NCBI RefSeq assembly: GCF_019802125.1
Contig: NZ_JAHVHT010000001.1
Coordinates: 868,001 to 932,000 of the forward strand
Direction of reading: 5' to 3'
DNA: 64,000 nucleotides
DNA from: Tateyamaria omphalii
GTDB lineage: Bacteria; Pseudomonadota; Alphaproteobacteria; Rhodobacterales; Rhodobacteraceae
Below are positions 47,115 through 55,274 of this stretch, in pieces (positions within the stretch are counted from its first letter, which is position 1; each line of letters begins with the position of its first letter). The notes below the pieces were generated by a model. That model did not search any database and was not told where the DNA came from. It saw only the letters and a list, made by a program, of their open reading frames with translations. A program made the position numbers and the translations under genes.

Positions 47115-47250
47115 GAGCGCCCATATATCGGGGGCCGTCAAAGGGGGCAACACCGGGGTGTCACCCCCCGTGCACCATCCGTACACCCCCTGTGCACCGG
47201 GGGCGCGCGGTCGTCTCAGGATGCGTTAATGTTTTGGTGACACTCTTGCG

Positions 47251-47263
47251 CGTGACCGTCACG
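47251..47263. promoter_or_regulatory. CGTGAC-C-GTCACG palindrome before the BrnA-like gene
   Basis: A 13-base symmetric site with a single central base lies 22 bases upstream of the start of a ribbon-helix-helix protein gene; another GGTGAC half-site lies 12 bases further upstream. Antitoxins of this type usually bind short palindromes in their own promoters, so autoregulation is the natural reading. Confidence 0.5.
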
Positions 47264-47285
47264 AGCCAACGTAGGAGAGGCAGCC

Positions 47286-47660
47286 ATGTGGGGACCTCAG
47301 AAGAAAGCGCAGCTTGATCTGCAACTGACCCTGGACCGGCATCAGGATGCGATGCGCCGCACGCATATCGAGGAGTCGATCCCGATGGCGTGGAATGGGC
47401 TTGATAGTTTCGATGGCGTGGCGCCGCACAAGACACGGGTGACCATTCGCCTGGATGCGGACATGGTGAAGTGGTTTCGAAAGCTGGGTCCGAATTACTC
47501 GCAACGGATGAACGACGTTTTGCGCATCTATTGGTCTGCGCTGCTGGGCGGTCAGATCAGCGCGTATATCGGAGATGACCCGATGCCGCGCATGCAGTTG
47601 GAGATGAATGAGTTGAACCGGCGGCTGAAAGAGCAGAACGCCGAAATGGGGATCACCTGA
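47286..47660 (+). CDS. BrnA/DUF4415-like antitoxin without a partner toxin
   Basis: The 124-residue product contains, at residues about 48-85, the BrnA-type ribbon-helix-helix signature KTRVTIRLDADMVKWFRKLG followed by RMNDVLRIYW. The N-terminal part is longer than in BrnA. In brnTA operons the BrnT toxin gene lies directly upstream; here prfC is upstream on the other strand and no BrnT-like frame exists nearby. It may be a solitary transcription regulator. GTAGGAGAGG precedes the ATG. Confidence 0.75.
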   Translation: MWGPQKKAQLDLQLTLDRHQDAMRRTHIEESIPMAWNGLDSFDGVAPHKTRVTIRLDADMVKWFRKLGPNYSQRMNDVLRIYWSALLGGQISAYIGDDPMPRMQLEMNELNRRLKEQNAEMGIT

Positions 47661-47727
47661 CGGTACTGCCAAAAACTGACAGTGGGGAGGCGTAGGTTGG
47701 TTTTGTCACCAAAGGAAAGGACACCCC

Positions 47728-48093
47728 ATGTCACTGAATGATGTCGCCAAGGAACTGGTTGCCGGTTGCCGCGAGGGCCGCGAGACCGAGAACCTGGACA
47801 AGCTCTATGCCGCCGATGCGGTTTCGGTTGAGTCGCTGGATATGGGGCAGGGGCGCGAGACCCATGGCCTTGAGGGGATCCGGGGCAAGCACGCCTGGTG
47901 GGACAGCACCTTTGAGGTGATGGAAGCCAATGTGTCCGATCCGTTCCCGCATGGCGAGGATCGCTTTGCCGTGACCTTTGATGTGAAGGCAAAGAACAAG
48001 GAGACGGGCGAGGTCACCGACATGAGCGAGATCGCCGTGTACCATGTCGCGGATGGCAAGATCACCCGCGAGGAGTTCTTCTACGGGCCGTGA
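47728..48093 (+). CDS. SnoaL-like/NTF2-like small protein
   Basis: The 121-residue cone-shaped alpha+beta protein has the usual SnoaL-like pattern: an N-terminal helix, LDKLYAADAVSVESLD, HGLEGIRGKHAWWDSTF, and a closing strand pair with IAVYHVADGKITREEFFYGP (in parts). Family members range from polyketide cyclases to proteins with no known activity. AAAGGAAAGG precedes the start. It faces the convergent universal stress protein gene. Confidence 0.75.
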   Translation: MSLNDVAKELVAGCREGRETENLDKLYAADAVSVESLDMGQGRETHGLEGIRGKHAWWDSTFEVMEANVSDPFPHGEDRFAVTFDVKAKNKETGEVTDMSEIAVYHVADGKITREEFFYGP

Positions 48094-48098
48094 TGCCC

Positions 48099-48938
48099 TT
48101 AAGGCCGCGCGATCAGCACGTCACAGGGCGGGTCGCGCATGAGGTCCGTGGCCAGCGATCCCAGCAGGCTGCGGGCCGACCCGACCCGACCGTGGGCACC
48201 GACGGCAATCAGGTCGACGTCGCCCAGTTCCACTTTGCTGCGCAGCATCGGCAGAGGGGAGCCAGGCAGGATTTCGAGGTCCGACATCTTGGACGTGGGC
48301 AGCGTTTCGGTTGCGAGCCAGCTGCGGGCTGAGGCTTCGGCTTCCTTGCGGAAGGACGCTTCGATCGCGTCGCCTGCGGCCTGGGTGCGCGAAAGGCGGC
48401 CAGCGTAAGGCACGTTCAGCGCGTGGACGGGATGGATGTCCGCTTCGGGCGCGATAGTGTGTGCGAGGCGCATCGCCGCGCTGCTGGCGGGCGAGAAATC
48501 GCAGGCTGAAATCACGTTGGCATAGTGATGGTCGGCCCTATCGGTCACCAGCAACACCGGGGTGGAGGTGTGCCGCACGATCCGTTGCATCGTCGTTTCT
48601 CTCAGAAGATCCAGAAAGGGCCGTATGCGGTGCGTGCCCATCACGAGCAGATCGACGTCTTCGGCGCAGGCGTGCAGGATGTCGGTCGTGGGGTCGCCCG
48701 GCTCTGCTTTGATCGTGACGTTGACCCCGACGCAGACCGAGCCCACAAACCGTTCCAGCGCAGCGCGCGTTTTGGCGTGGAGTGTGTCGATGACCTCGGC
48801 TGGCATCGCGTCGTCCATGACGGTCAGCACCGTCAGCGCAGCGCCGTGGGCGCGCGCGATATGGGCTGCCCGCCGCACGGCCCGATCCGAGCGTGTGGAC
48901 AGGTCGGTGGCAACCAGGATCGAGGTCAGCTTGGTCAT
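48099..48938 (-). CDS. Tandem universal stress protein
   Basis: The 279-residue protein has two UspA domains (N-terminal ILVATDLSTRSDRAVRRAAH with DLLVMGTHRIRPFL; C-terminal DLIAVGAHGRVGSARSLLGSLATDLM). The C-terminal GAHGR-x9-G-S is the ATP-binding signature of the family, and the first domain has a degenerate form of it. I chose the ATG behind GGAGAC rather than one nine codons upstream. An Fnr-type box lies upstream, consistent with oxygen-responsive control known for such proteins in Pseudomonas. Confidence 0.88.
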   Translation of the reverse strand: MTKLTSILVATDLSTRSDRAVRRAAHIARAHGAALTVLTVMDDAMPAEVIDTLHAKTRAALERFVGSVCVGVNVTIKAEPGDPTTDILHACAEDVDLLVMGTHRIRPFLDLLRETTMQRIVRHTSTPVLLVTDRADHHYANVISACDFSPASSAAMRLAHTIAPEADIHPVHALNVPYAGRLSRTQAAGDAIEASFRKEAEASARSWLATETLPTSKMSDLEILPGSPLPMLRSKVELGDVDLIAVGAHGRVGSARSLLGSLATDLMRDPPCDVLIARP

Positions 48939-48995
48939 CGAAGTCTCCGTTCCAGATGGTTTCATCCGGTATGGAGCAAGCGCTGTTCAAGCGGC

Positions 48996-49009
48996 TTGAT
49001 TTGGGTCAA
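48996..49009. promoter_or_regulatory. Fnr/FnrL-type box upstream of the universal stress protein gene
   Basis: TTGAT-TTGG-GTCAA matches the Fnr/FnrL consensus with the same single deviation (GTCAA) as the ompW site. Its centre is about 64 bases before the start codon, almost the same distance as at ompW. The Hint-domain gene ends only 14 bases beyond, so the site can serve only the stress gene. Confidence 0.65.
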
Positions 49010-49022
49010 GACCGCAGATTTT

Positions 49023-50024
49023 TCAACGGCTCGAGGCGCGTTTCAGAAGCTCGGCCGCGTCAGGTCTGTCAAGCAGACTTTCGGTCACGTCCAGGCCCGA
49101 CAGCCCCGTGGCCGTATGGGCGGTGAGGCGGGATGACACCTCATCGGGGAGAACCGGTTTTGTGCGGGTGTCGATCAGCATGGATTCTGCCGCGATCCCT
49201 TCGGCATAGATGATCTGGTGGGTGTCGAAGAGCAGTTCGAAATAGTCGACAAAGCCGCCGTCCTGCACCGTCACGCTGTCGCCGTTCACGAGGTGTCGCG
49301 CTTTGACCAGAAGCTCGGAGCGGCCGGCCCCAAGCCTGTCCTTGCGCTGGTAGATGAAGAGCCGGTGGTCGGGGGACACGATCAGGTCCCGGTCGTTGTT
49401 GAGCGTGCCAGCCCGGATGCGGATGGGGGCGAAGTCACCCGTGGCTCGCACCGTCGATTGCCCGACCCAGCGCACCTCTTGCACACCGTCGTTGCGTGTC
49501 AGAACGCGGTCACCGACCTCGAGCTCTTCGATCGGTTTCTGGGCGCCGGACGCCATCGTAATGTGGGTGCCCCGTGTAAAGCGGGCGCACGCGAGGTGGG
49601 CGAACTTGGTCCGCGCCTCGTCCCGGTCGATGCCCACCAGATTGTACGGCGTGCGCGGCGCGAGGGCTGCCAGCGGCAGAAGGTAGATCTCGGCAATGTG
49701 GCCTGCGTCGTCGACCTCGACCAATACGATTGCGTCGGTGATTTGGCCGTCCGGTGACATGAGTGTCAGGGCGCAATCCAGATGGATCGCTGCACCCGCG
49801 GCTCCGCAGTCACTGCCGTCTGCCACGATCATATGCGTCGTGTCGCTTGCGTGCAGAGCCAGGCGAACCAGTTGCGCGTCTGCGGACAGGGCATAGATGT
49901 CGTCGAGCATCAGTTCATCGGCAACCGACAGGGCATCGCCCAGATTGGCCCCTTGGCTGACGACAAAGCCGTCGGCCCGAAAGACGGGCATGCTTTGCGC
50001 AGGCGTGAGAGCGGTGTCGGTCAT
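49023..50024 (-). CDS. Hint-domain protein 1
   Basis: The 333-residue protein has an N-terminal region of about 160 residues of unknown fold and then a Hint (hedgehog/intein-type) domain: CARFTRGTHITMASGAQKPI, LEVGDRVLTRNDGVQEVRW and DLIVSPDHRLFIYQ. Compared with the usual C-F-T-x-G-T, two residues are inserted after the Cys (C-A-R-F-T-R-G-T). The TxxH block is represented by S-P-D-H. Such proteins occur in many copies in Roseobacters and may be processed or secreted; no function is established. I chose the ATG 28 codons inside the open frame. Confidence 0.78.
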   Translation of the reverse strand: MTDTALTPAQSMPVFRADGFVVSQGANLGDALSVADELMLDDIYALSADAQLVRLALHASDTTHMIVADGSDCGAAGAAIHLDCALTLMSPDGQITDAIVLVEVDDAGHIAEIYLLPLAALAPRTPYNLVGIDRDEARTKFAHLACARFTRGTHITMASGAQKPIEELEVGDRVLTRNDGVQEVRWVGQSTVRATGDFAPIRIRAGTLNNDRDLIVSPDHRLFIYQRKDRLGAGRSELLVKARHLVNGDSVTVQDGGFVDYFELLFDTHQIIYAEGIAAESMLIDTRTKPVLPDEVSSRLTAHTATGLSGLDVTESLLDRPDAAELLKRASSR

Positions 50025-50159
50025 GTGGAGGCTCGGTGTTACGTCTATGTGATTTAACGTAGAATTGTGGCGGGGGTCGGTCAACGGTTCGGCGATTTGC
50101 TGGCACATTGGTCAGCAGGTCGTTACCTGTTGGGATCAGACGTGAATGGGAGAGCGATC

Positions 50160-50939
50160 ATGGATCTGGGAATTGCAGGCAAGCGGGCCGTCGTGTGTGC
50201 GTCGTCCAAGGGGTTGGGTCTGGGCTGTGCGGAGGCGTTGGCCGCAGCAGGCGTGCATCTTGTGATGAATGCGCGCGGGTCGGAAGCGCTGGAGGCGTCG
50301 GCCGAGGCCATTCGCGCGGCCCATGGCGTCGAGGTTGCGACCGTGGCGGCAGATGTGACGACTGCCGAGGGGCAGAACGCCCTGATCGAGGCTGCAGGTG
50401 ATGCCGACATTCTGGTCAACAATGCGGGTGGGCCGCCCCCCGGCATGTGGCATGACTGGGATCGGGACGATTTCATCGCGGCCCTTGATGCGAACATGCT
50501 GGCCCCGATTGCGCTGATCAAGGCGCTGGTGCCGGGCATGATGGACCGAGGCTGGGGCCGGGTGGTCAACATCACCTCGCAATCGGTGAAAGCGCCCATA
50601 CCTGTGCTTGGTCTGTCCAATTCGGCCCGTGCGGGTTTGACCGGGTATGTGGCCGGCACGTCGCGTCAGGTGGCGAACAAGGGTGTGACCATCAACAACC
50701 TGTTGCCCGGCATTCATGCGACTGACCGGGCCGATGCGCTCGATGGCGGCGTGATGAAGGCCAAGGGGATCACGCTGGAGGAGGCGCGGGCAGAACGTGC
50801 GGCCACCATTCCTGCCGGTCGCTATGGCACGCGGGACGAGTTTGGCGCGGCCTGCGCTTTTTTGTGTTCGCAGCACGCTGGTTTCATCGTTGGGCAGAAC
50901 CTGCTGCTCGATGGTGGGGCAACTGTGGCGACCATATAG
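50160..50939 (+). CDS. SDR-family protein with atypical active site
   Basis: The 259-residue Rossmann protein has the cofactor loop ASSKGLGLGCAEALA near residue 13 and VNNAGGPPPG. Where classical SDRs have Y-x-x-x-K, this one reads VLGLSNSARAGLTGYV, so both catalytic Tyr and Lys appear replaced. This matches a known beta-ketoacyl reductase-like subgroup lacking the full tetrad. The substrate is unknown, and the enzyme may use a different mechanism. GGGAGAG precedes the ATG. Confidence 0.82.
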   Translation: MDLGIAGKRAVVCASSKGLGLGCAEALAAAGVHLVMNARGSEALEASAEAIRAAHGVEVATVAADVTTAEGQNALIEAAGDADILVNNAGGPPPGMWHDWDRDDFIAALDANMLAPIALIKALVPGMMDRGWGRVVNITSQSVKAPIPVLGLSNSARAGLTGYVAGTSRQVANKGVTINNLLPGIHATDRADALDGGVMKAKGITLEEARAERAATIPAGRYGTRDEFGAACAFLCSQHAGFIVGQNLLLDGGATVATI

Positions 50940-51018
50940 GTGTGGCTGATGCCAAATGCTGGCAGTGGCGCCGTGTACGCCTCTGCCCATTGATAGCGGT
51001 CGGTTAAGGAAAGACAGC

Positions 51019-52146
51019 ATGGCCAAGGCGCAGCCGACGTTTTCGTTGAAGGATCAGCTTTTCAATTCTGATAGCCTGGGCGATCTGGCCGATGAATTTG
51101 CGGCGGGTGTGTCCGGATTTGACCGAGATGCTTTTCATGCTGCGGCGCTGTCCGGGATACCCGAGCGGTCGTTGATGGAGTGCCTGGACTGGTTTGCGGA
51201 TTGTATTGAGCCGCATCTGGCGTCGGACTTTCCGACCATGGCGGACCAGTTGGAGGCGGCGATGCCGCAGCGGCTGGATCCGAGCCTGCGGGATGATGAC
51301 TTTGGCCGTTTTATTCACGCGGTCCCCGGTGTGCTCGCCGTGCGCCATGGACTGGAGGCGCATCGGGAGCGGGCGCTTGACCTTCTCTATGAGGCGACGC
51401 AGCGGTTTTCGATGGAGTTTTACATTCGTGCCTTTCTGAACCGGTGGCCGGAGGAGACACTCGCCCGGCTGGAGGCTTGGGCCGCGGACGAGAACTATCA
51501 CGTGCGGCGGCTGGTGAGTGAGGGCACGCGGCCCAAGTTGCCTTGGGCGCGGAAGGTGGAGCTGACGCTGGATCAGACCTTGCCCCTGCTGGACCGGTTG
51601 CAGGCGGACGGGACGCGGTTTGTGACGCGGTCGGTTGCGAACCATCTGAATGATGTGGCGAAGACCGAGCCCGGCGCCGTTTTGGGCCGGTTGGAGGCTT
51701 GGGAAGCGGACGGTTCGCAGGATGCAAAGGAGCGGGCGTGGATGCAGCGCCATGCGTTGCGGACGCTGGTGAAGGATGGGCATCCGGGGGCGATGGCGAT
51801 GCTGGGCTACCGCGGGGATGCGCCTGTGGATGTGTCATGTGAGATCGCTACGCCGAAGGTTGTTTTGGGTGATGCGTTGGAGTTTGCTGTGACACTGAAC
51901 GCGCCAGATATTCTGCCGGTGCTGGTGGACTACCGCATCCGCTTTGCCCGTCCGAACGGGAAGAGCGGGGAGAAGGTGTTCAAGCTGAAGGTGGCGGAGG
52001 TGAAGCCGGGCAAGCCGCTGGTGCTGAAGAAGGTGCACAAGCTGAAGGCCAACGCGACGACGTTCGAGCTGCATCCCGGTGTGCATGGGCTGGTCGTGCA
52101 GGTGAACGGAGTGGACCGGGCAGAGGCGTCTTTCGAGATTGTGTGA
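51019..52146 (+). CDS. AlkC-like DNA alkylation repair protein with C-terminal Ig-like domain
   Basis: The 375-residue protein has HEAT-like repeats through about residue 265 (ERALDLLYEATQRFSMEFYIRAF, WAADENYHVRRLVSEGTRPKLPWA, FVTRSVANHLNDVAK) as in AlkC/AlkD DNA glycosylases. This is followed by a beta-rich tail (ATPKVVLGDALEFAVTLNAP to the end) that fits the Ig-like domain fused to AlkC. AlkC removes 3-methyladenine and 3-methylcytosine without flipping the base. It has AAGGAAAG before the start and stands alone. Confidence 0.82.
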   Translation: MAKAQPTFSLKDQLFNSDSLGDLADEFAAGVSGFDRDAFHAAALSGIPERSLMECLDWFADCIEPHLASDFPTMADQLEAAMPQRLDPSLRDDDFGRFIHAVPGVLAVRHGLEAHRERALDLLYEATQRFSMEFYIRAFLNRWPEETLARLEAWAADENYHVRRLVSEGTRPKLPWARKVELTLDQTLPLLDRLQADGTRFVTRSVANHLNDVAKTEPGAVLGRLEAWEADGSQDAKERAWMQRHALRTLVKDGHPGAMAMLGYRGDAPVDVSCEIATPKVVLGDALEFAVTLNAPDILPVLVDYRIRFARPNGKSGEKVFKLKVAEVKPGKPLVLKKVHKLKANATTFELHPGVHGLVVQVNGVDRAEASFEIV

Positions 52147-52204
52147 GGTCGGTCGGGTGCTCTGTTTTGCGCTGCCGCGCAAAAGGCGCCCACCCGCCGA
52201 CACT

Positions 52205-52546
52205 TTAGTCCGTGCGCGTCGGTAGGAAGACTTCGATGGCGGCGACGGCCATGAGGGCCACATCGCCTGCGACCGGGACGTCGAGACCGCCTTTTTCCGC
52301 GATCACCTCGACCGTGCCGTAGGGCAGGAGGGCGGCGATGGCGTCCGTGTCCACGCTTTCGGGCCTTGGGGTCGCAACGTGGACAACCACGCGCATCGTG
52401 TTCCGATCCACGTCAAGCGTGCCGAAGATTGGCAGCGACGCGCCTTGCAGCGCCTGTTCGACCGCGCGGCGTGCGGCTTTCGTATCGTCGCGCCCGTGCA
52501 GGTCGACGCCTTGGGCCATTTCGATGATGAGACGTTGTTCAGGCAT
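52205..52546 (-). CDS. Lin0512-family protein A
   Basis: The 113-residue protein has the pattern of this family: an opening strand (LIIEMAQGVDLHGRDDTKAARRAV, in parts), a central DVDRNTMRVVVHVATPRPESVD and ALLPYGTVEVIAEKGGLDVP. Its neighbour has the same order of elements. The end of the upstream gene overlaps its start by eight bases. The family has no known function. The two may form a heterodimer. Confidence 0.7.
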   Translation of the reverse strand: MPEQRLIIEMAQGVDLHGRDDTKAARRAVEQALQGASLPIFGTLDVDRNTMRVVVHVATPRPESVDTDAIAALLPYGTVEVIAEKGGLDVPVAGDVALMAVAAIEVFLPTRTD

Positions 52547-52886
52547 TGGGCACCTCCACCGAGACGATCAGCGCGGCCTGGGCCATCACCGTGGGGTTGC
52601 CGGTGCCTTCGGGGCGGGCGACGTCGAGGCCGCCTTCGGTCACGGTGAAGGAGGTTGTGCCGTAGGGGAAGACCTCGGCCAGAACGGAGGTGTCCACCAG
52701 ATCGGGGCGGGCGCAGCCGATATGGACGTCGATCACCATGTCCTCTTTGCCGACGCCCATATATTCGGCGAGGTTGATCGAGTTGCGCCAGAGGGCGGCG
52801 CGGACGGCGCGGGCCGCGGCCTCCGTATAGCTGCCGCGGCGCAGGGAGGTGCCGAGGCCAAATTCAACGATCATCGGTCCGCTCAT
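52539..52886 (-). CDS. Lin0512-family protein B
   Basis: The 115-residue paralogue of protein A begins MSGPMIVEFGLGTSLRRGSY and has VIDVHIGCARPDLVDTSVLAEVFPYGTTSFTVTEGGLDV in parts, which lines up with the corresponding regions of A (P-x-x-V-D, L-x-P-Y-G-T, GGLDV). The start is preceded by AGGAGG and overlaps the stop of the ABC ATPase gene as ATGA. Function unknown; the tight coupling to an ATPase gene is notable. Confidence 0.72.
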   Translation of the reverse strand: MSGPMIVEFGLGTSLRRGSYTEAAARAVRAALWRNSINLAEYMGVGKEDMVIDVHIGCARPDLVDTSVLAEVFPYGTTSFTVTEGGLDVARPEGTGNPTVMAQAALIVSVEVPNA

Positions 52887-53971
52887 TCCGCGACCTCCTG
52901 TCTGGGAAATACATAGCATTTGTCGCGGCGCACGCGCAGCCACATCACGGTTTGCGGCTGGGGCAGGAAGACGCCGGGCACCGTGCATTTGATCAGTGCG
53001 CCGCTGTCGTCGAGGCGGAATTCGACGAGGCTTTCATTGCCCATGAAGCGTGCGCGCACGACTTGGGCGCGGGCGGCCGTGCCTTCGGTGGCCGTGGGGG
53101 CCGGGCCGACGCCAGCGCGGTCGAAGTCGATTTTCACGTGCTGGGGGCGGAAGACGATGTCCACGAGCGTGCCGTCTGCCACGCCGGGTGCGAGGAAGGG
53201 GCCAAAGGGCGTGACAGCGAGCGCGCCGTCCACCACGGCGCCGAAGCGGTTGGCGTCGGAGAAGAAGGCGACTGAGGCACGGTCCACGGGCCGCGTGTAG
53301 ACGTTGTAGGGCGCGCCCTGCTGTACGATCTGCCCATCGCGCATGAGGGCGATTTCGTCGGCCATGCGCATGGCTTCTTCGGGCTCGTGGGTGACGAGCA
53401 GGACGGCTGTGTCTTCTTCCTTGAGGATGGCGAGCGTTTCGTCGCGGATGCCGTCGCGCAGGCGGTTGTCGAGGCCGGAGAACGGCTCGTCCATCAGCAT
53501 GATGCGTGGGCGCGGGGCGATAGCACGGGCGAGCGCAATGCGTTGCTGTTCGCCGCCCGAGAGCTGGTGCGGGTACATGTCGATGAAGCGGGACATGCGC
53601 ACGCGGTCGAGCATTTCCTCGACCCGGGCGCGTTTTGCGTCGCGGGTGCCGCTGAGGCCGTAGGCGACGTTGCCCTCGACACTCAAGTGCGGGAAAAGGG
53701 CGAAGTCCTGGAACATCAGCCCGATTTCGCGCCGTTCGGGAGGCACGCGGAAGCGGGTGTCGCAGATGAGCGATCCGTCGACATGGATTTCGCCGGAATC
53801 CTGCATCTCGACCCCTGCGATCATGCGCAGTGTCGTGGACTTACCGCAGCCCGAGGGGCCCAGCAGGCACGTCACCTGGCCCGGCAGGATCGACAGGCTG
53901 ACGCCGTCGACCACACGGCGGCCACCAAAGCTGCGCACAAGGTTGCGAATTTCCAGCCGAGGCGTTGTCAC
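52883..53971 (-). CDS. ABC transporter ATP-binding protein, Fe3+/thiamine-type (FbpC/PotA-like)
   Basis: About 362 residues: Walker A GPSGCGKST near residue 40, Q loop MFQDFALFPHL, signature LSGGEQQRIAL, Walker B IMLMDEPFSGLD, H loop VTHEPEEAM, and a C-terminal TOBE-like regulatory domain. The layout fits importers of iron, spermidine or sulfate. No permease or binding protein lies in the window, so the partner is unknown. The frame begins with TTG at 53992 and also has a GTG at 53971, the more likely start; neither has a perfect ribosome site. Confidence 0.85.
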   Translation of the reverse strand: MTTPRLEIRNLVRSFGGRRVVDGVSLSILPGQVTCLLGPSGCGKSTTLRMIAGVEMQDSGEIHVDGSLICDTRFRVPPERREIGLMFQDFALFPHLSVEGNVAYGLSGTRDAKRARVEEMLDRVRMSRFIDMYPHQLSGGEQQRIALARAIAPRPRIMLMDEPFSGLDNRLRDGIRDETLAILKEEDTAVLLVTHEPEEAMRMADEIALMRDGQIVQQGAPYNVYTRPVDRASVAFFSDANRFGAVVDGALAVTPFGPFLAPGVADGTLVDIVFRPQHVKIDFDRAGVGPAPTATEGTAARAQVVRARFMGNESLVEFRLDDSGALIKCTVPGVFLPQPQTVMWLRVRRDKCYVFPRQEVAE

Positions 53972-54252
53972 GGCATCCCCATTCCCGATCAAAACAGTCG
54001 GGAGGTATCAGGCCCGGCGCGCGCCCGCAAGCACTGCGGCAAAGCCTGCGACATGAACGAACGCGAAAGCAGCACCGCGCTTTGATTTGGAAGGCTTACG
54101 GTATGTGCCGTCATCACCGGACGGGATCGGGTCGTGGTCCGCTTTTGCTGTCGGGGCGTGAGCGGTTCGTTTTCGGCGGCGTCGCTGAGTTGCCGCGTAC
54201 CGTTTTGCGCCTTGTTTTCGTCGGTGCACCTTGCTGCGGGGTGACCTTGTCT

Positions 54253-54924
54253 TCACAGGTTCGGATCGTAGTCCGACAAACGCTTGCCCGGTTCGTCCAC
54301 GAACATCTCGGGCAGCGCTTCGGCGCTTTGGATCAGGTCGACGCGGAAGACGCGGAAATCGCTTCGCAATTCGCACCATGAGGTGAGTGTCCAGACGCGG
54401 CCCCAGTATTCCATGTGCAGGGGCCGGATGGTGCGGGTGGTGATGCGGTCGCCTTTGGAATGGTAGGTCAGTTGCAGCTTTTGCTTGGCGCGAATGGCGG
54501 CGCGCAGGGTGGGCATCTGGGCGAAGCCGCGCACGGCGTCGGCAAAGGGGTAGACCGCGAATTTCCACTTGTCCGCCTCGGCCACGGTGCGTTCGGGCAG
54601 GACCGCGTCGATCTTGTCCGCCAGTGTGCGCGCGGCGGATTTGAGCGTATCATCCGCCGCTTCGGCCACGATGGCCATGCCGAGGTTGAGTGCCTCCAGT
54701 TCCTCGGTCGTGAGGGTGAGGGGCGGGAGGCTGATCGCCTCGGTGATCATGTAGCCCACGCCGCGTTCGCCCTGCACCGGCACGCCGGAGGCGACCAGCG
54801 TGTCCATGTCGCGGTAGATGGTGCGCACCGACACCTCGCAGACATCCGCGATCTCTTGCGCTTTGTGCAGTTTGCCGTCGCGCAGGATCTGGATGATGTC
54901 AAAAAGGCGATCGGTGCGGCGCAT
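54253..54924 (-). CDS. YafY-type regulator with HTH and WYL domain
   Basis: The 223-residue protein has an N-terminal winged HTH (RLFDIIQILRDGKLHKAQEIADVCEVSVRTIYRDMDTL, in parts) and a WYL domain (RTIRPLHMEYWGRVWTLTSW). These regulators respond to small molecules or nucleic-acid ligands. It is cotranscribed with the upstream 100-residue gene, from which it is separated by one base. A strong palindrome 47 bases upstream of the pair is the obvious operator. GGGGTGG-like bases are absent before the start, so coupling to the upstream gene is likely. Confidence 0.85.
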   Translation of the reverse strand: MRRTDRLFDIIQILRDGKLHKAQEIADVCEVSVRTIYRDMDTLVASGVPVQGERGVGYMITEAISLPPLTLTTEELEALNLGMAIVAEAADDTLKSAARTLADKIDAVLPERTVAEADKWKFAVYPFADAVRGFAQMPTLRAAIRAKQKLQLTYHSKGDRITTRTIRPLHMEYWGRVWTLTSWCELRSDFRVFRVDLIQSAEALPEMFVDEPGKRLSDYDPNL

Positions 54925-54925
54925 G

Positions 54926-55228
54926 TTATCCTTTTTGCATGTGAACCATGGCGTGCCGCATCTCGACCGTTGGGCCGTCGATCAGATCCCGCGCCGCCTG
55001 CGTTTCAGGCGCTTCCATGAATTGGGCTGCGAGGGATTGGGCGGCCTCAAGGCTTTCCCAAAGGATGTGATCCGTCCAAAGGCCGGTGTCATCGCAGGAC
55101 AATGTGCGGCTGATGACGCCGCCGTGGCGGTCGACGAAAGGCTGCATCGTGTCCATCGCGGCGCGGAATGCGTCGGGCGTGGCCTCTGGTTTCAGTCGGA
55201 AGGTGACGATTTCGGCGGCTTTGGTCAT
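54926..55228 (-). CDS. Small dimeric alpha-beta barrel protein (Dabb/ABM-like) cotranscribed with the WYL regulator
   Basis: The 100-residue product reads MTKAAEIVTFRLKPEATPDAFRAAMDTM with later WTDHILWESLEAAQSLAAQFMEAPE, the order strand-helix-strand-helix of stress-response A/B barrels and antibiotic monooxygenases. I chose the ATG behind GGAG. It starts about 47 bases from the palindrome. Substrate unknown; it is probably the main regulated gene of the WYL protein. Confidence 0.7.
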   Translation of the reverse strand: MTKAAEIVTFRLKPEATPDAFRAAMDTMQPFVDRHGGVISRTLSCDDTGLWTDHILWESLEAAQSLAAQFMEAPETQAARDLIDGPTVEMRHAMVHMQKG

Positions 55229-55274
55229 GGTTTTGATCTCCATCAGGTTGCGATGGCGTGGGTGTGGCAGGGTA

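Noticed and set aside
54008-54252. Basic minus-strand frame between the WYL regulator and the ABC ATPase
   Set aside because: The frame is the tail of a longer shadow of the WYL gene, is dominated by Arg/Lys/Pro and has no start with a ribosome site. A 42-codon alternative frame just before the ATPase was also too weak to call.
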